DNA of 7,739 nt from Clostridiales bacterium (GTDB lineage Bacteria > Bacillota > Clostridia > Saccharofermentanales > UBA5734): contig SLHU01000079.1 of assembly GCA_007135995.1 (NCBI GenBank), forward strand, positions 1 through 7,739, read 5' to 3'. Below, piece by piece: positions 1-6,147 of this stretch. The notes under the pieces were generated by a model that saw only the letters and a program-made list of their open reading frames with translations, searched no databases and had not been told where the DNA came from. A program made the position numbers and the translations under genes. The stretch's first letter is position 1, and each line of letters begins with the position of its first letter.

Positions 1-31
1 AATGACAATATAGTATATTAATTATAAATTA

Positions 32-147
32 TTACACAAATTTTAAATATTATGCTATAAGTTGCAGGATTATATGATTGACTGACTTTATACAAGGTGA
101 TAGAATAGCAAAAGATTCGGTACCGCAATTTAACTATTTTACACAAA
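32..147. repeat. Direct repeat TTACACAAA flanking the operon promoter
   Basis: The nine bases TTACACAAA occur twice in the same orientation, at 32-40 and 139-147. One copy lies about 40 bases upstream of the -35 box and the other in the predicted leader. AraC-family regulators commonly bind direct repeats, so these could be operator half-sites for the regulator encoded at 3922-4773. In AT-rich DNA a 9-base repeat can arise by chance, so the assignment is weak. Confidence 0.25.
78..106 (+). promoter_or_regulatory. Sigma-A/sigma-70 type promoter of the transport operon
   Basis: A -35 box TTGACT (78-83) and a -10 box TAGAAT (101-106) are separated by exactly 17 bases, the ideal spacing for the housekeeping sigma factor. 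Each box differs from consensus at one base. Transcription would start near 112-114, giving a leader of about 75 bases before the binding-protein start codon. The surrounding DNA (1-188) is strongly AT-rich, as is usual for promoter regions in Bacillota. This is a prediction from sequence; no start site has been mapped. Confidence 0.72.
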
Positions 148-188
148 AGTAAAAAAGAATAGTGCAAAATTAAATAGGAGGAAATGTC

Positions 189-1892
189 ATGAAAAGCAGG
201 AAGTTAATTGCTTTCTTTGTCGTGCTGTCTATGCTGGCTGCTGTTATAGCTGCATGCGGAACCACTGACAACACAACCGCCCCGACCACTGAAGCTCCGG
301 AACAGACAACCGCTGCTCCCGAACTGACGGAAGGTGCGAATACCAACAACGGTCGTCCTTACAATTTGACCCCTGTGAAATGGGATAACCGTGATGACAA
401 GTATCTTACTGGTATCAACGCAACGGTACTGCCGCTGACTGAAGATGAAGTTGTCATAGACTACTGGACATCTTTTGATTCAACGATCATGCAGGGCCTT
501 GACGAAAGTGAAGTATTCCAGGAAATGGAAAGACGCACCGGTGTTAAAATCAATTTTGTCTATCCGCCGGCCGGACAGGAAGCTGACAATTTCAACCTGA
601 GAATTAACTCCAACGAATTGCCGCATATTTTTCGTACCCCGCCAGCCTATGCAGGCGGCTATCAGAAAGGTGTCATTGATGGGGTCTACCTTGAACTGAC
701 CGACTATTATGATGCCGGCATGATGCCCAATTACCAGTGGCAAAGGGAAAACAATGAAGAAATCTACCGTGATACAATCGACGACGAAGGAAGACTTTAT
801 TTCTTCGCGATGTTAGATATCGTTCCATCTCATCCCTGGAGCGGCCTTTGGGTACGTGCTGACTGGCTCGAAGAGCTTGGCCTTGAGCATCCGACAACAA
901 TCGATGACTGGGACGTGATGCTGCGTGAGATGAGGGATGCCTATGGCATAGCTCCGCTGGCACTCAATCTGGATCTCTGGTTTGGCGTTGCCGTCAACTA
1001 CATGTTTGCAGGATCCTATGAAGCGGGCTGGGAATTTCTTAATGTCGATGGCGAAGCCCGGTACGGCCCAATCGAAGATGGCTATCTGTCCTTCCTGACC
1101 AAGATGAACGAATGGTATGAAGATGGCCTGATCGATCCTGATTTCGCTACGCGTGACTTCGCGTCGTATGAAGCTAATATTGCCAACGGCAATGTGGGCG
1201 CCGCCGGCATCGCCTATGGCAGTCTTGGACAGCTTTTGCGCACAGGCGCTCTGGAAGCTCCTGATTATTCACTCAAGCCGGTCCTGCAGCCTAAATCCTA
1301 TGATGGCCAGGTGATTCGTCTGCGCCAGAACAACTCAACAGTCCGTGCCGACCGCGAGTTCATCACGACCCGCGCTGTTGAAGACGGCATTGATGAGATT
1401 GTTGTTCGCTGGAAAGATTACTGGTACAGTCAGGATGGCGGTGACCTTTGCTCCTATGGTCCTGAAGATGTTTCTTATATCTGGGATGATCAAGGGGAAT
1501 TTGAATGGATTCATCCACGCCTTTTTGATGACGAAGAACTTGATTTCTGGACGGTTTATCCGCTTTTCAAGCTCCATAACTGGGGTTACCTTCGTAATTC
1601 ACAAGCCTACGAGAATGTAGATGAAGTATTTGAATGCATTGAGCTCTGGGCAACTCAGGATGCAAGCTGGCTGATGCCGGATAATATCTCGCATACCACA
1701 GAAGAAGCCCGGGAATTGACGAATATCATGGTAGATATCAATACATACCGTGATGAAATGACGCCTAAATTTATTATGGGGCAAGAGCCTCTAAGCAACT
1801 TTGACGCATTTGTAACAACAATCCGCGGAATGAACATCGATCGTGCGATCGAAATCAAAACGGATGCTTTAGAACGTTACTACCAGCGTTAA
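189..1892 (+). CDS. Extracellular solute-binding lipoprotein of a carbohydrate ABC transporter (LplA/YtcQ-like)
   Basis: This protein captures a sugar or oligosaccharide outside the cell and passes it to the two permeases encoded downstream. It has 567 residues, somewhat longer than the roughly 500 typical of LplA and YtcQ. A basic start and hydrophobic segment (residues 1-20) lead to the lipobox I-A-A-C, so Cys23 should be lipidated and hold the mature protein on the outer membrane face. Residues 24-54 form a flexible Thr/Pro/Glu-rich linker. The binding fold follows, beginning with the strand at about 87-93. The segment at 221-241 (W-R-DWLEELGL-PTT pattern) is characteristic of this family. 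AGGAGG at 176-181 sits 7 bases before the ATG and fixes the start. It is first in the operon. The family is secure; the substrate cannot be told from sequence. Confidence 0.93.
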   Translation: MKSRKLIAFFVVLSMLAAVIAACGTTDNTTAPTTEAPEQTTAAPELTEGANTNNGRPYNLTPVKWDNRDDKYLTGINATVLPLTEDEVVIDYWTSFDSTIMQGLDESEVFQEMERRTGVKINFVYPPAGQEADNFNLRINSNELPHIFRTPPAYAGGYQKGVIDGVYLELTDYYDAGMMPNYQWQRENNEEIYRDTIDDEGRLYFFAMLDIVPSHPWSGLWVRADWLEELGLEHPTTIDDWDVMLREMRDAYGIAPLALNLDLWFGVAVNYMFAGSYEAGWEFLNVDGEARYGPIEDGYLSFLTKMNEWYEDGLIDPDFATRDFASYEANIANGNVGAAGIAYGSLGQLLRTGALEAPDYSLKPVLQPKSYDGQVIRLRQNNSTVRADREFITTRAVEDGIDEIVVRWKDYWYSQDGGDLCSYGPEDVSYIWDDQGEFEWIHPRLFDDEELDFWTVYPLFKLHNWGYLRNSQAYENVDEVFECIELWATQDASWLMPDNISHTTEEARELTNIMVDINTYRDEMTPKFIMGQEPLSNFDAFVTTIRGMNIDRAIEIKTDALERYYQR

Positions 1893-1914
1893 TCTCTTTA
1901 TGTACTCATGATCA

Positions 1915-1946
1915 GGGCCGGCGTTCACCGAGGTGTACGCCGGCCC
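1915..1946 (+). promoter_or_regulatory. Strong intercistronic hairpin between binding-protein and permease genes
   Basis: GGGCCGGCGT (1915-1924) pairs perfectly with ACGCCGGCCC (1937-1946). Inside, after one T-T mismatch, CAC (1926-1928) pairs with GTG (1933-1935) around a four-base CGAG loop. No run of T follows (the next bases are CTATCC), so this is not a standard intrinsic terminator. In ABC uptake operons such as malEFG, a hairpin after the binding-protein gene protects that part of the mRNA from 3' decay and keeps the binding protein more abundant than the permeases. That is the likely role here. Partial termination is the alternative. Confidence 0.72.
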
Positions 1947-1990
1947 CTATCCAAATACTGCAACCCTATTCTGGTCAACTCGTCAATGAT

Positions 1991-1996
1991 AGGAGG
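1991..1996 (+). promoter_or_regulatory. Ribosome binding site that decides the permease 1 start
   Basis: A perfect AGGAGG lies 7 bases before the ATG at 2004. An in-frame ATG at 1908 also exists, but it has no Shine-Dalgarno sequence and its extra 32 codons would run straight through the hairpin at 1915-1946. The site therefore supports the later start. Confidence 0.85.
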
Positions 1997-2003
1997 TCTA
2001 CCG

Positions 2004-2948
2004 ATGGCTGCTAAGCCTGATGCACAAGCCGGTGTGATGCCCTGGTCGGCAAAAATCGCTCATGATTGGAGACGCCACTGGCATTTGTACCTGATGCTCA
2101 TCCCTGTTGTTCTTTTTTATCTGTTATGGGCTTATGGCCCAATGTATGGCATTTTACTAGCGTTTAAAGACTTCTCACCCAGGTTTGGCATTATGGGGAG
2201 TCCTTTTGTAGGACTTCGCTATTTTCGTGAGTTTTTTAACAGTCCATTCTCTTACCGCGTGATTCGAAATACGGTATTGATCAACTTTTACAATCTGCTT
2301 TTCGGATTTCCCCTGCCGATTGTTTTTGCCCTTCTGCTCAATGAAGTCAAGAATCGCTACTATAAGAAAACGGTTCAAACGATCACCTATATGCCTTACT
2401 TTGTTTCTCTTATTGTTATCTGCGGTATTATTGTTGATTTCACCGCTTCAGATGGTGTTTTCGGTGAGATCTTTCGTCTGTTAGGTCTGACACCGACAAA
2501 CCTTCTGGCTAATCCAAAATATTTCCGCAGCCTTTATGTTGGATCCGAGCTCTGGCAGCGCCTTGGCTGGGACAGCATTATTTTCCTGGCGGCTCTCAGT
2601 TCAGTCAGCGCGGAGCTTTATGAAGCGGCAACAATCGACGGCGCCGGCAAAATGAAACAAATATTGCATGTTACCCTGCCTGGGATTCTGCCGACCATCG
2701 CTATCCTGCTGATTTTGCGTATTGGTTTTATGATGAGCCTTAGCTTTGAGAAAATAATCTTGCTGTATAATGGCTTGATTTATGAGACCGCTGACGTTAT
2801 TTCCAGCTTCGTCTACCGAAAAGGGATTATTGAGAACAATTTCAGCTTCTCGACGGCTGTGGGATTGTTTAATTCAGTGATCAACTTCTTTTTGGTTGTC
2901 TTCGCCAACAAGGTTAGCGCTAAAATGACCGAAACAAGTCTGTGGTAG
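2004..2948 (+). CDS. Carbohydrate ABC transporter permease, LplB/YtcP-type partner 1
   Basis: This is one of two integral membrane subunits forming the channel of the importer. From the ATG at 2004 it has 314 residues, the usual length for LplB-like permeases. Hydrophobic segments lie at about 28-53, 89-112, 130-146, 188-202, 228-245 and 286-302, fitting six transmembrane helices. The cytoplasmic EAA loop that docks the ATPase is at 207-226 (EAATIDGAGK then a Leu-Pro end), in the conserved place between helices 4 and 5. A start at 1908 would add an Arg-rich extension with no family precedent I know of. The gene is separated from the binding-protein gene by a 111-base spacer with a strong hairpin, and from permease 2 by only 18 bases, so the permeases are surely co-transcribed. 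Family assignment is secure; substrate is unknown. Confidence 0.93.
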   Translation: MAAKPDAQAGVMPWSAKIAHDWRRHWHLYLMLIPVVLFYLLWAYGPMYGILLAFKDFSPRFGIMGSPFVGLRYFREFFNSPFSYRVIRNTVLINFYNLLFGFPLPIVFALLLNEVKNRYYKKTVQTITYMPYFVSLIVICGIIVDFTASDGVFGEIFRLLGLTPTNLLANPKYFRSLYVGSELWQRLGWDSIIFLAALSSVSAELYEAATIDGAGKMKQILHVTLPGILPTIAILLILRIGFMMSLSFEKIILLYNGLIYETADVISSFVYRKGIIENNFSFSTAVGLFNSVINFFLVVFANKVSAKMTETSLW

Positions 2949-2966
2949 CAAGGAGGCCAAGCACCC

Positions 2967-3854
2967 ATGATCAAGCAAAATAACAGTGAAAAAGTTTTCA
3001 CGGTTTTTAACTATATCTTTCTTTTTATAACGTGCTTTATAACATTGTATCCGCTTTGGCACGTAGCGATGGCATCAATCAGCGATCCGCTGATTGTCTA
3101 TTCCAGGCGGGGTTTCTTCTTTCTGCCGGCTGGTCAGATGACATTGCGCGGTTACACCCTTGTACTGGCCAATCCTAATATTGGTGTTGCGTTTCTTAAT
3201 ACGCTCTTTTATGTGATTGTCGGCACGGGTTTGAGTATGTTCCTGACGATTCTCGGGGCTTATGTATTGTCCCGCAAAGGCTTGTACTGGAATATTATTG
3301 TCATGAAAATGATTATTTTCACAATGTATTTCCAGGGCGGCCTGATTCCGTTTTATTTGCTGGTAAGAAACCTGGGCCTGCTCGATACCCGCTGGTCGAT
3401 CATTTTACCGGTGGCCGTCAATACATGGAACCTGATCATCATGCGCACCGCTTTCGCAAATGTTCCGGAAAGCGTCGTTGAATCTGCCAGGCTGGACGGC
3501 GCCAGCGACTGGCGGATTATCTGGGTCATCGCTGTTCCGCTGGCCCAGGCTACTGTAGCGGTCATTGCTTTGTTTTATGCAGTCTACCGCTGGAATGAAT
3601 GGTTCAACCCGGCGATTTTTATCTCATCAAAGAGCAAGTATCCCTTACAGCTTTTGCTGCGCGAGATACTCTTGTTCAATGATACATCGAGCATGACCCA
3701 GCTTGGATCAGTCGGACAGTCCCAGCAGGAAAGTTACCGCATGCTTGTTAAATATTGCACAATCATGGTCGCAACCATCCCGATCCTGATCGTCTACCCG
3801 TTCCTGCAGCGCTATTTTATATCGGGTATTATGATTGGCAGTGTGAAAGGCTGA
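2967..3854 (+). CDS. Carbohydrate ABC transporter permease, LplC/YtcP-like
   Basis: This is the second membrane subunit of the importer, 295 residues long, a normal length for the family. Hydrophobic segments lie at about 11-31, 77-99, 108-130, 143-160, 195-212 and 263-281, giving six helices. The EAA loop is at 172-191 (ESARLDGAS followed by a conserved Val-Pro end). The C-terminus, ISGIMIGSVKG, matches the ending typical of LplC/YtcP permeases. AGGAGG at 2951-2956 lies 10 bases before the ATG and only 2 bases after the stop of permease 1, consistent with coupled expression. No ATPase gene follows, so energy must come from a subunit encoded elsewhere, as is known for B. subtilis MsmX-dependent importers. 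Confidence 0.94.
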   Translation: MIKQNNSEKVFTVFNYIFLFITCFITLYPLWHVAMASISDPLIVYSRRGFFFLPAGQMTLRGYTLVLANPNIGVAFLNTLFYVIVGTGLSMFLTILGAYVLSRKGLYWNIIVMKMIIFTMYFQGGLIPFYLLVRNLGLLDTRWSIILPVAVNTWNLIIMRTAFANVPESVVESARLDGASDWRIIWVIAVPLAQATVAVIALFYAVYRWNEWFNPAIFISSKSKYPLQLLLREILLFNDTSSMTQLGSVGQSQQESYRMLVKYCTIMVATIPILIVYPFLQRYFISGIMIGSVKG

Positions 3855-3909
3855 CAGATGTTTTTGAACGTGTTCTTTGAGGTGATCGTGTGACCCTGTT
3901 TTCTGAATG

Positions 3910-3915
3910 AGGAGA
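3910..3915 (+). promoter_or_regulatory. Ribosome binding site that favours a GTG start for the regulator
   Basis: AGGAGA lies 6 bases before a GTG at 3922. The in-frame ATG at 3907 sits immediately before this motif and has no purine-rich sequence upstream of it (the preceding bases are CCCTGTTTTCTGA). The Shine-Dalgarno motif would be inside the coding sequence if the ATG were used, so the GTG is the better start. Confidence 0.68.
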
Positions 3916-3921
3916 TGCCAG

Positions 3922-4773
3922 GTGGAGTCTGTAGTACTTGAACATGTATCAAAAAACTCATTCATATATTTTAATACGCCCAGCAGTCAGGCAAAAGAAA
4001 TGTTTAGTTATGTTGACTGGCTCGGACATTTTTATTGTTATGATGAATACCATGTGGAACGGCAGTATTATAATAGTTTTCTGCTGCTCTACATAAAAAC
4101 CGGAAATGGATATGCCAGATTTAATGGAAAATCATATCATCTGGATCCGGACAGTATTTTTCTGATAAATGGCCGATTACCTCATGCCTACGGCGCAGAA
4201 AAATTAATGGAAATGTACTGGCTTCACTTTGACGGACAGGGAGTCGATAAAATCTACCAGTATATTACCCAGCAGTTTGGACCCGTTATCACGTCCTCTC
4301 TTCTGGGCAAAGCATTGATGCCGCTTGTTGAGCTTATCGAAGACTATCAGAATAACATGCAGATTCCTGAGCCGATCGCCTCAAGCCTGATTCACCGGCT
4401 CCTTGCTGAAATAATAGTGGCTGCGCAGGTCAGCGGGCCTGCGACGATCACAAGCAAAAGACTGAGCCAGCAGGCAATCCGGTTCATTGAAAAAAACTAT
4501 TCCGGAAGTATTTCGATCCTTGATCTGGCGCAGAGTGTAAACTTGAGCCAATACCATTTTGCGCGGATATTTAAAGAAGATACAGGATATACGCCCATAG
4601 AGTTTTTGATGAGTTATAGGGTTAATCAGGCAAAAATGCTGTTGAAGACGACTGATCTGCCCATCAGCGTTATTGCGGCTCAGTGCGGTTTTCAAAGCAC
4701 ATCTTACTTCTCAACCTGTTTCCGGAAGAACACCGGTGCAACACCGCATATTTTCAGAAAATCATTGTTCTAG
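3922..4773 (+). CDS. AraC-family transcriptional regulator with N-terminal cupin sensor domain
   Basis: This DNA-binding protein probably senses the transported sugar or a product of it and controls the upstream transporter genes. From the GTG at 3922 it has 283 residues, the usual size for AraC proteins. Residues about 40-105 form the cupin-like ligand-binding domain, with the family pattern of a Gly-rich turn, FLINGRLPHAYGA and a W-HFDG motif. Residues about 190-283 are the double helix-turn-helix domain. The first helix-turn-helix includes LSQYHFARIFKEDTGYTP. The second includes ISVIAAQCGFQSTSYFS, ending with FRKNTGATP. It starts 67 bases after permease 2 with no terminator between, so it probably belongs to the same transcript. 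A start at 3907 would add only five residues. The ligand is unknown. Confidence 0.93.
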   Translation: MESVVLEHVSKNSFIYFNTPSSQAKEMFSYVDWLGHFYCYDEYHVERQYYNSFLLLYIKTGNGYARFNGKSYHLDPDSIFLINGRLPHAYGAEKLMEMYWLHFDGQGVDKIYQYITQQFGPVITSSLLGKALMPLVELIEDYQNNMQIPEPIASSLIHRLLAEIIVAAQVSGPATITSKRLSQQAIRFIEKNYSGSISILDLAQSVNLSQYHFARIFKEDTGYTPIEFLMSYRVNQAKMLLKTTDLPISVIAAQCGFQSTSYFSTCFRKNTGATPHIFRKSLF

Positions 4774-4817
4774 CCATTTGTGCAGCACATTTGAAATAGC
4801 CAAACGCCTTTAGTGTC

Positions 4818-4846
4818 AGCCGGATGCCTGCAGCGTCCGGCTTTTT
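4818..4846 (+). terminator. Rho-independent terminator of the transport operon
   Basis: AGCCGGATGC (4818-4827) pairs with GCGTCCGGCT (4833-4842), a 10-bp stem including one G-U pair, around the loop CTGCA (4828-4832). Five consecutive T follow at 4842-4846, the first of them also closing the stem. It lies 45 bases after the regulator stop codon and points the same way, so it should end the transporter-regulator transcript and isolate the next gene. Confidence 0.92.
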
Positions 4847-4850
4847 GCAT

Positions 4851-4864
4851 TGTAAACGAGCACA
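4851..4864. promoter_or_regulatory. Candidate cre site (CcpA catabolite control)
   Basis: TGTAAACGAGCACA matches the Bacillota cre consensus TGWNANCGNTNWCA at every defined position except one (G in place of T at position 10). It contains the central CG and both outer TG/CA ends. It overlaps where the -35 region of the 4876-4881 promoter would lie, the usual position for CcpA repression. No matching site was found upstream of the transport operon. This is a consensus match only. Confidence 0.4.
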
Positions 4865-4872
4865 GCACTTCA

Positions 4873-4881
4873 TGGTATAAT
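4873..4881 (+). promoter_or_regulatory. Extended -10 promoter of the ADP-ribosylglycohydrolase-family gene
   Basis: TGGTATAAT contains a perfect TATAAT (4876-4881) preceded by the TGn extension, which compensates for a poor -35 element; the bases 17 upstream (TAAACG) do not resemble TTGACA. Transcription would start near 4888, giving a leader of about 93 bases. Placed just after the terminator at 4818-4846, it makes the downstream gene an independent unit. Confidence 0.65.
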
Positions 4882-4980
4882 ACTGTTTATCACCTGCCTA
4901 TATCGTTGCTCAAGCAGTGTGCGGTACGTTGGTGACGCAGAATCAGAAATAATGCGCGACAGTATTTTCAGGGGGCAATC

Positions 4981-6066
4981 ATGACAGAAATAAACGAAAA
5001 AAAACAACACCCGTCTACTAAGAATCGTTTCAGAGGGTGTATTGCAGGTGTTTATATCGGATCAGCCATGGGCGCGGCGGTAGAGGGTCTTACCTGGCAG
5101 CAGATCGTTGATAAACACGGGTTTGTTGACCGGTTTTTGCCGTATGAGCATTATGGGAATGGCTGGATGCGCGAACCGGGAACAACTGAAGATGGTGTAG
5201 AGCGACAGAAACATATGATTACAGCGATCATTGAGAAGCAGGACCGCATAACAGCTGAAAATGTCAGAGCTGTCTGGTGCCGCGACATGAAACCAGATGC
5301 ACCCGGTACTGTCAGTGAGCCCTTTGAAGGGAAATTGCTGCAAATGGCCCGAAGCGGCATCCCAGCCGCGGATCTGGGCCGGTACTGCGACTATGCGGGG
5401 CTTAACAGTTTTGCCCGTTCCTGTCATCCCATCGGGCTGATTAACGCTGGAGATCCTACTCATGCGATAGAGGATATTCTTGCAGTCGGGCAGCTATATC
5501 AGACAGATCAGTCGCGAGGCCTGAAATGGGCCAGTGTGACCGGAGCAGCAGTCGCAGCCGCGACTCGCCCGCACGCCACTCTGGACACAGTACTGGGGAC
5601 TTTGTTTGATTTATGTGACGCTGACATGGTGGTTGCTGAACTGGAAGCCGGATTAAATAAGACAAAAAACTGCCAGTCAATTGAAGCGCTGCGGGAGGTT
5701 TTTGACGCAGTTTATTCAGGACATGGTATGCCGTATGCTTTCAGCTTCGCTAATGAAGTTGTCACCAAAGCTATCTGCATTATGAAAATGGTTGAGGCCG
5801 ATACAAAACAGGCCATCCTTTCTGGTGTGAACATGGGACGCGATACAGACTGTGTCGCAGCAGTGGCGGCCGGCATTTCCGGGGCTCTGAGCGGTACCGG
5901 CTCACTTCCGGATGAATGGATTAAGCAGCTAGACAAGGCAACCGCAGCCAATCCCCATACAACCAACCGGAAAACAGCCTTTGAACAAGCGGACAGCTTG
6001 TATGAGGCATATGAGCACCGGCTGACAAAAATGAGGCTTTACGTTGACACCATGCTGGGTGCCTGA
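4981..6066 (+). CDS. ADP-ribosylglycohydrolase (ARH/DraG)-family protein with variant metal-site motifs
   Basis: The family removes ADP-ribose from proteins or splits related ribosyl bonds, using two magnesium ions. The protein has 361 residues, is soluble and has no signal peptide. The N-terminal segment RFRGCIAGVYIGSAMGAAVEG (16-36, shown split here only by position) matches the family opening, but the usual GDALG reads GSAMG with Ser28. Glu35 is kept. The TDDT metal motif reads T69-E70-D71-G72. The middle HPIGLINAGDP (149-159) is family-like. Near the C-terminus, GRDTDC (286-291) keeps both Asp residues of GGDTDT but has Cys instead of the last Thr. A GGGGG-type ribosome site (4970-4975) is 5 bases before the ATG. 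It may act on a small glycoside rather than on protein; the neighbouring transporter fits this but does not prove it. Confidence 0.85.
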   Translation: MTEINEKKQHPSTKNRFRGCIAGVYIGSAMGAAVEGLTWQQIVDKHGFVDRFLPYEHYGNGWMREPGTTEDGVERQKHMITAIIEKQDRITAENVRAVWCRDMKPDAPGTVSEPFEGKLLQMARSGIPAADLGRYCDYAGLNSFARSCHPIGLINAGDPTHAIEDILAVGQLYQTDQSRGLKWASVTGAAVAAATRPHATLDTVLGTLFDLCDADMVVAELEAGLNKTKNCQSIEALREVFDAVYSGHGMPYAFSFANEVVTKAICIMKMVEADTKQAILSGVNMGRDTDCVAAVAAGISGALSGTGSLPDEWIKQLDKATAANPHTTNRKTAFEQADSLYEAYEHRLTKMRLYVDTMLGA

Positions 6067-6077
6067 AACGCGTCGGA

Positions 6078-6106
6078 ATCATGCCGGGAGCAGTTCCCAT
6101 CATGAT
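6078..6106. repeat. Imperfect inverted repeat between convergent genes
   Basis: ATCATG (6078-6083) and CATGAT (6101-6106) pair, followed inward by a 2x2 internal loop and GGGA (6086-6089) pairing with TCCC (6095-6098) around GCAGT. No T-run follows on either strand. It begins 11 bases after the stop of the + strand gene and may protect the 3' end of that transcript. Confidence 0.4.
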
Positions 6107-6117
6107 ATGAATGCTAT

Positions 6118-6147
6118 GAACCGGCTTATTGCTGCCGGTTCTCTTTC
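6118..6147 (+). terminator. Possible terminator hairpin overlapping the aconitase stop codon
   Basis: GAACCGGC (6118-6125) pairs perfectly with GCCGGTTC (6134-6141) around the loop TTATTGCT (6126-6133). On the + strand it is followed by TCTTTC, a weak T-rich tail that could end the 4981-6066 transcript. On the - strand the same stem lies over the last codons and stop (6126-6128) of the aconitase gene and is not followed by T residues, so termination in that direction is less likely. Confidence 0.5.

Noticed and set aside
3..28. Alternative promoter ATGACA / TATAAA at the left edge
   Set aside because: The spacing is only 15 bases and the -35 match is weaker than the TTGACT-17-TAGAAT pair at 78-106.
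673..963. 96-codon - strand frame inside the binding-protein gene
   Set aside because: The + strand frame shows clear family motifs in this stretch; the reverse product has biased, Arg/His/Ser-rich composition typical of a shadow frame.
1908..2003. N-terminal extension of permease 1 from an ATG at 1908
   Set aside because: It lacks a ribosome binding site, runs through a strong hairpin, and adds an Arg-rich stretch not expected in this permease family. The ATG at 2004 has a perfect AGGAGG.
3866..3875. GAAC-GT-GTTC palindrome after permease 2 as a terminator
   Set aside because: The two-base centre cannot form a hairpin loop and no T-run follows; the regulator is better read as part of the same operon.
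4888..4980. Riboswitch in the leader of the ADP-ribosylglycohydrolase homologue
   Set aside because: Only 4-5 base pairings such as TCACC (4890-4894) with GGTGA (4931-4935) could be found, with no recognisable aptamer core or terminator/anti-terminator.
5062..5463. 133-codon - strand frame opposite the ADP-ribosylglycohydrolase homologue
   Set aside because: It is antisense to a recognisable conserved domain, with no promoter or ribosome site evident and no family-like sequence.
4981..6066. ADP-ribosylation toxin-antitoxin or phage-defence cassette
   Set aside because: No ADP-ribosyltransferase, macrodomain partner, nuclease or other toxin-like gene is adjacent, and the gene has its own promoter and terminator beside metabolic genes.
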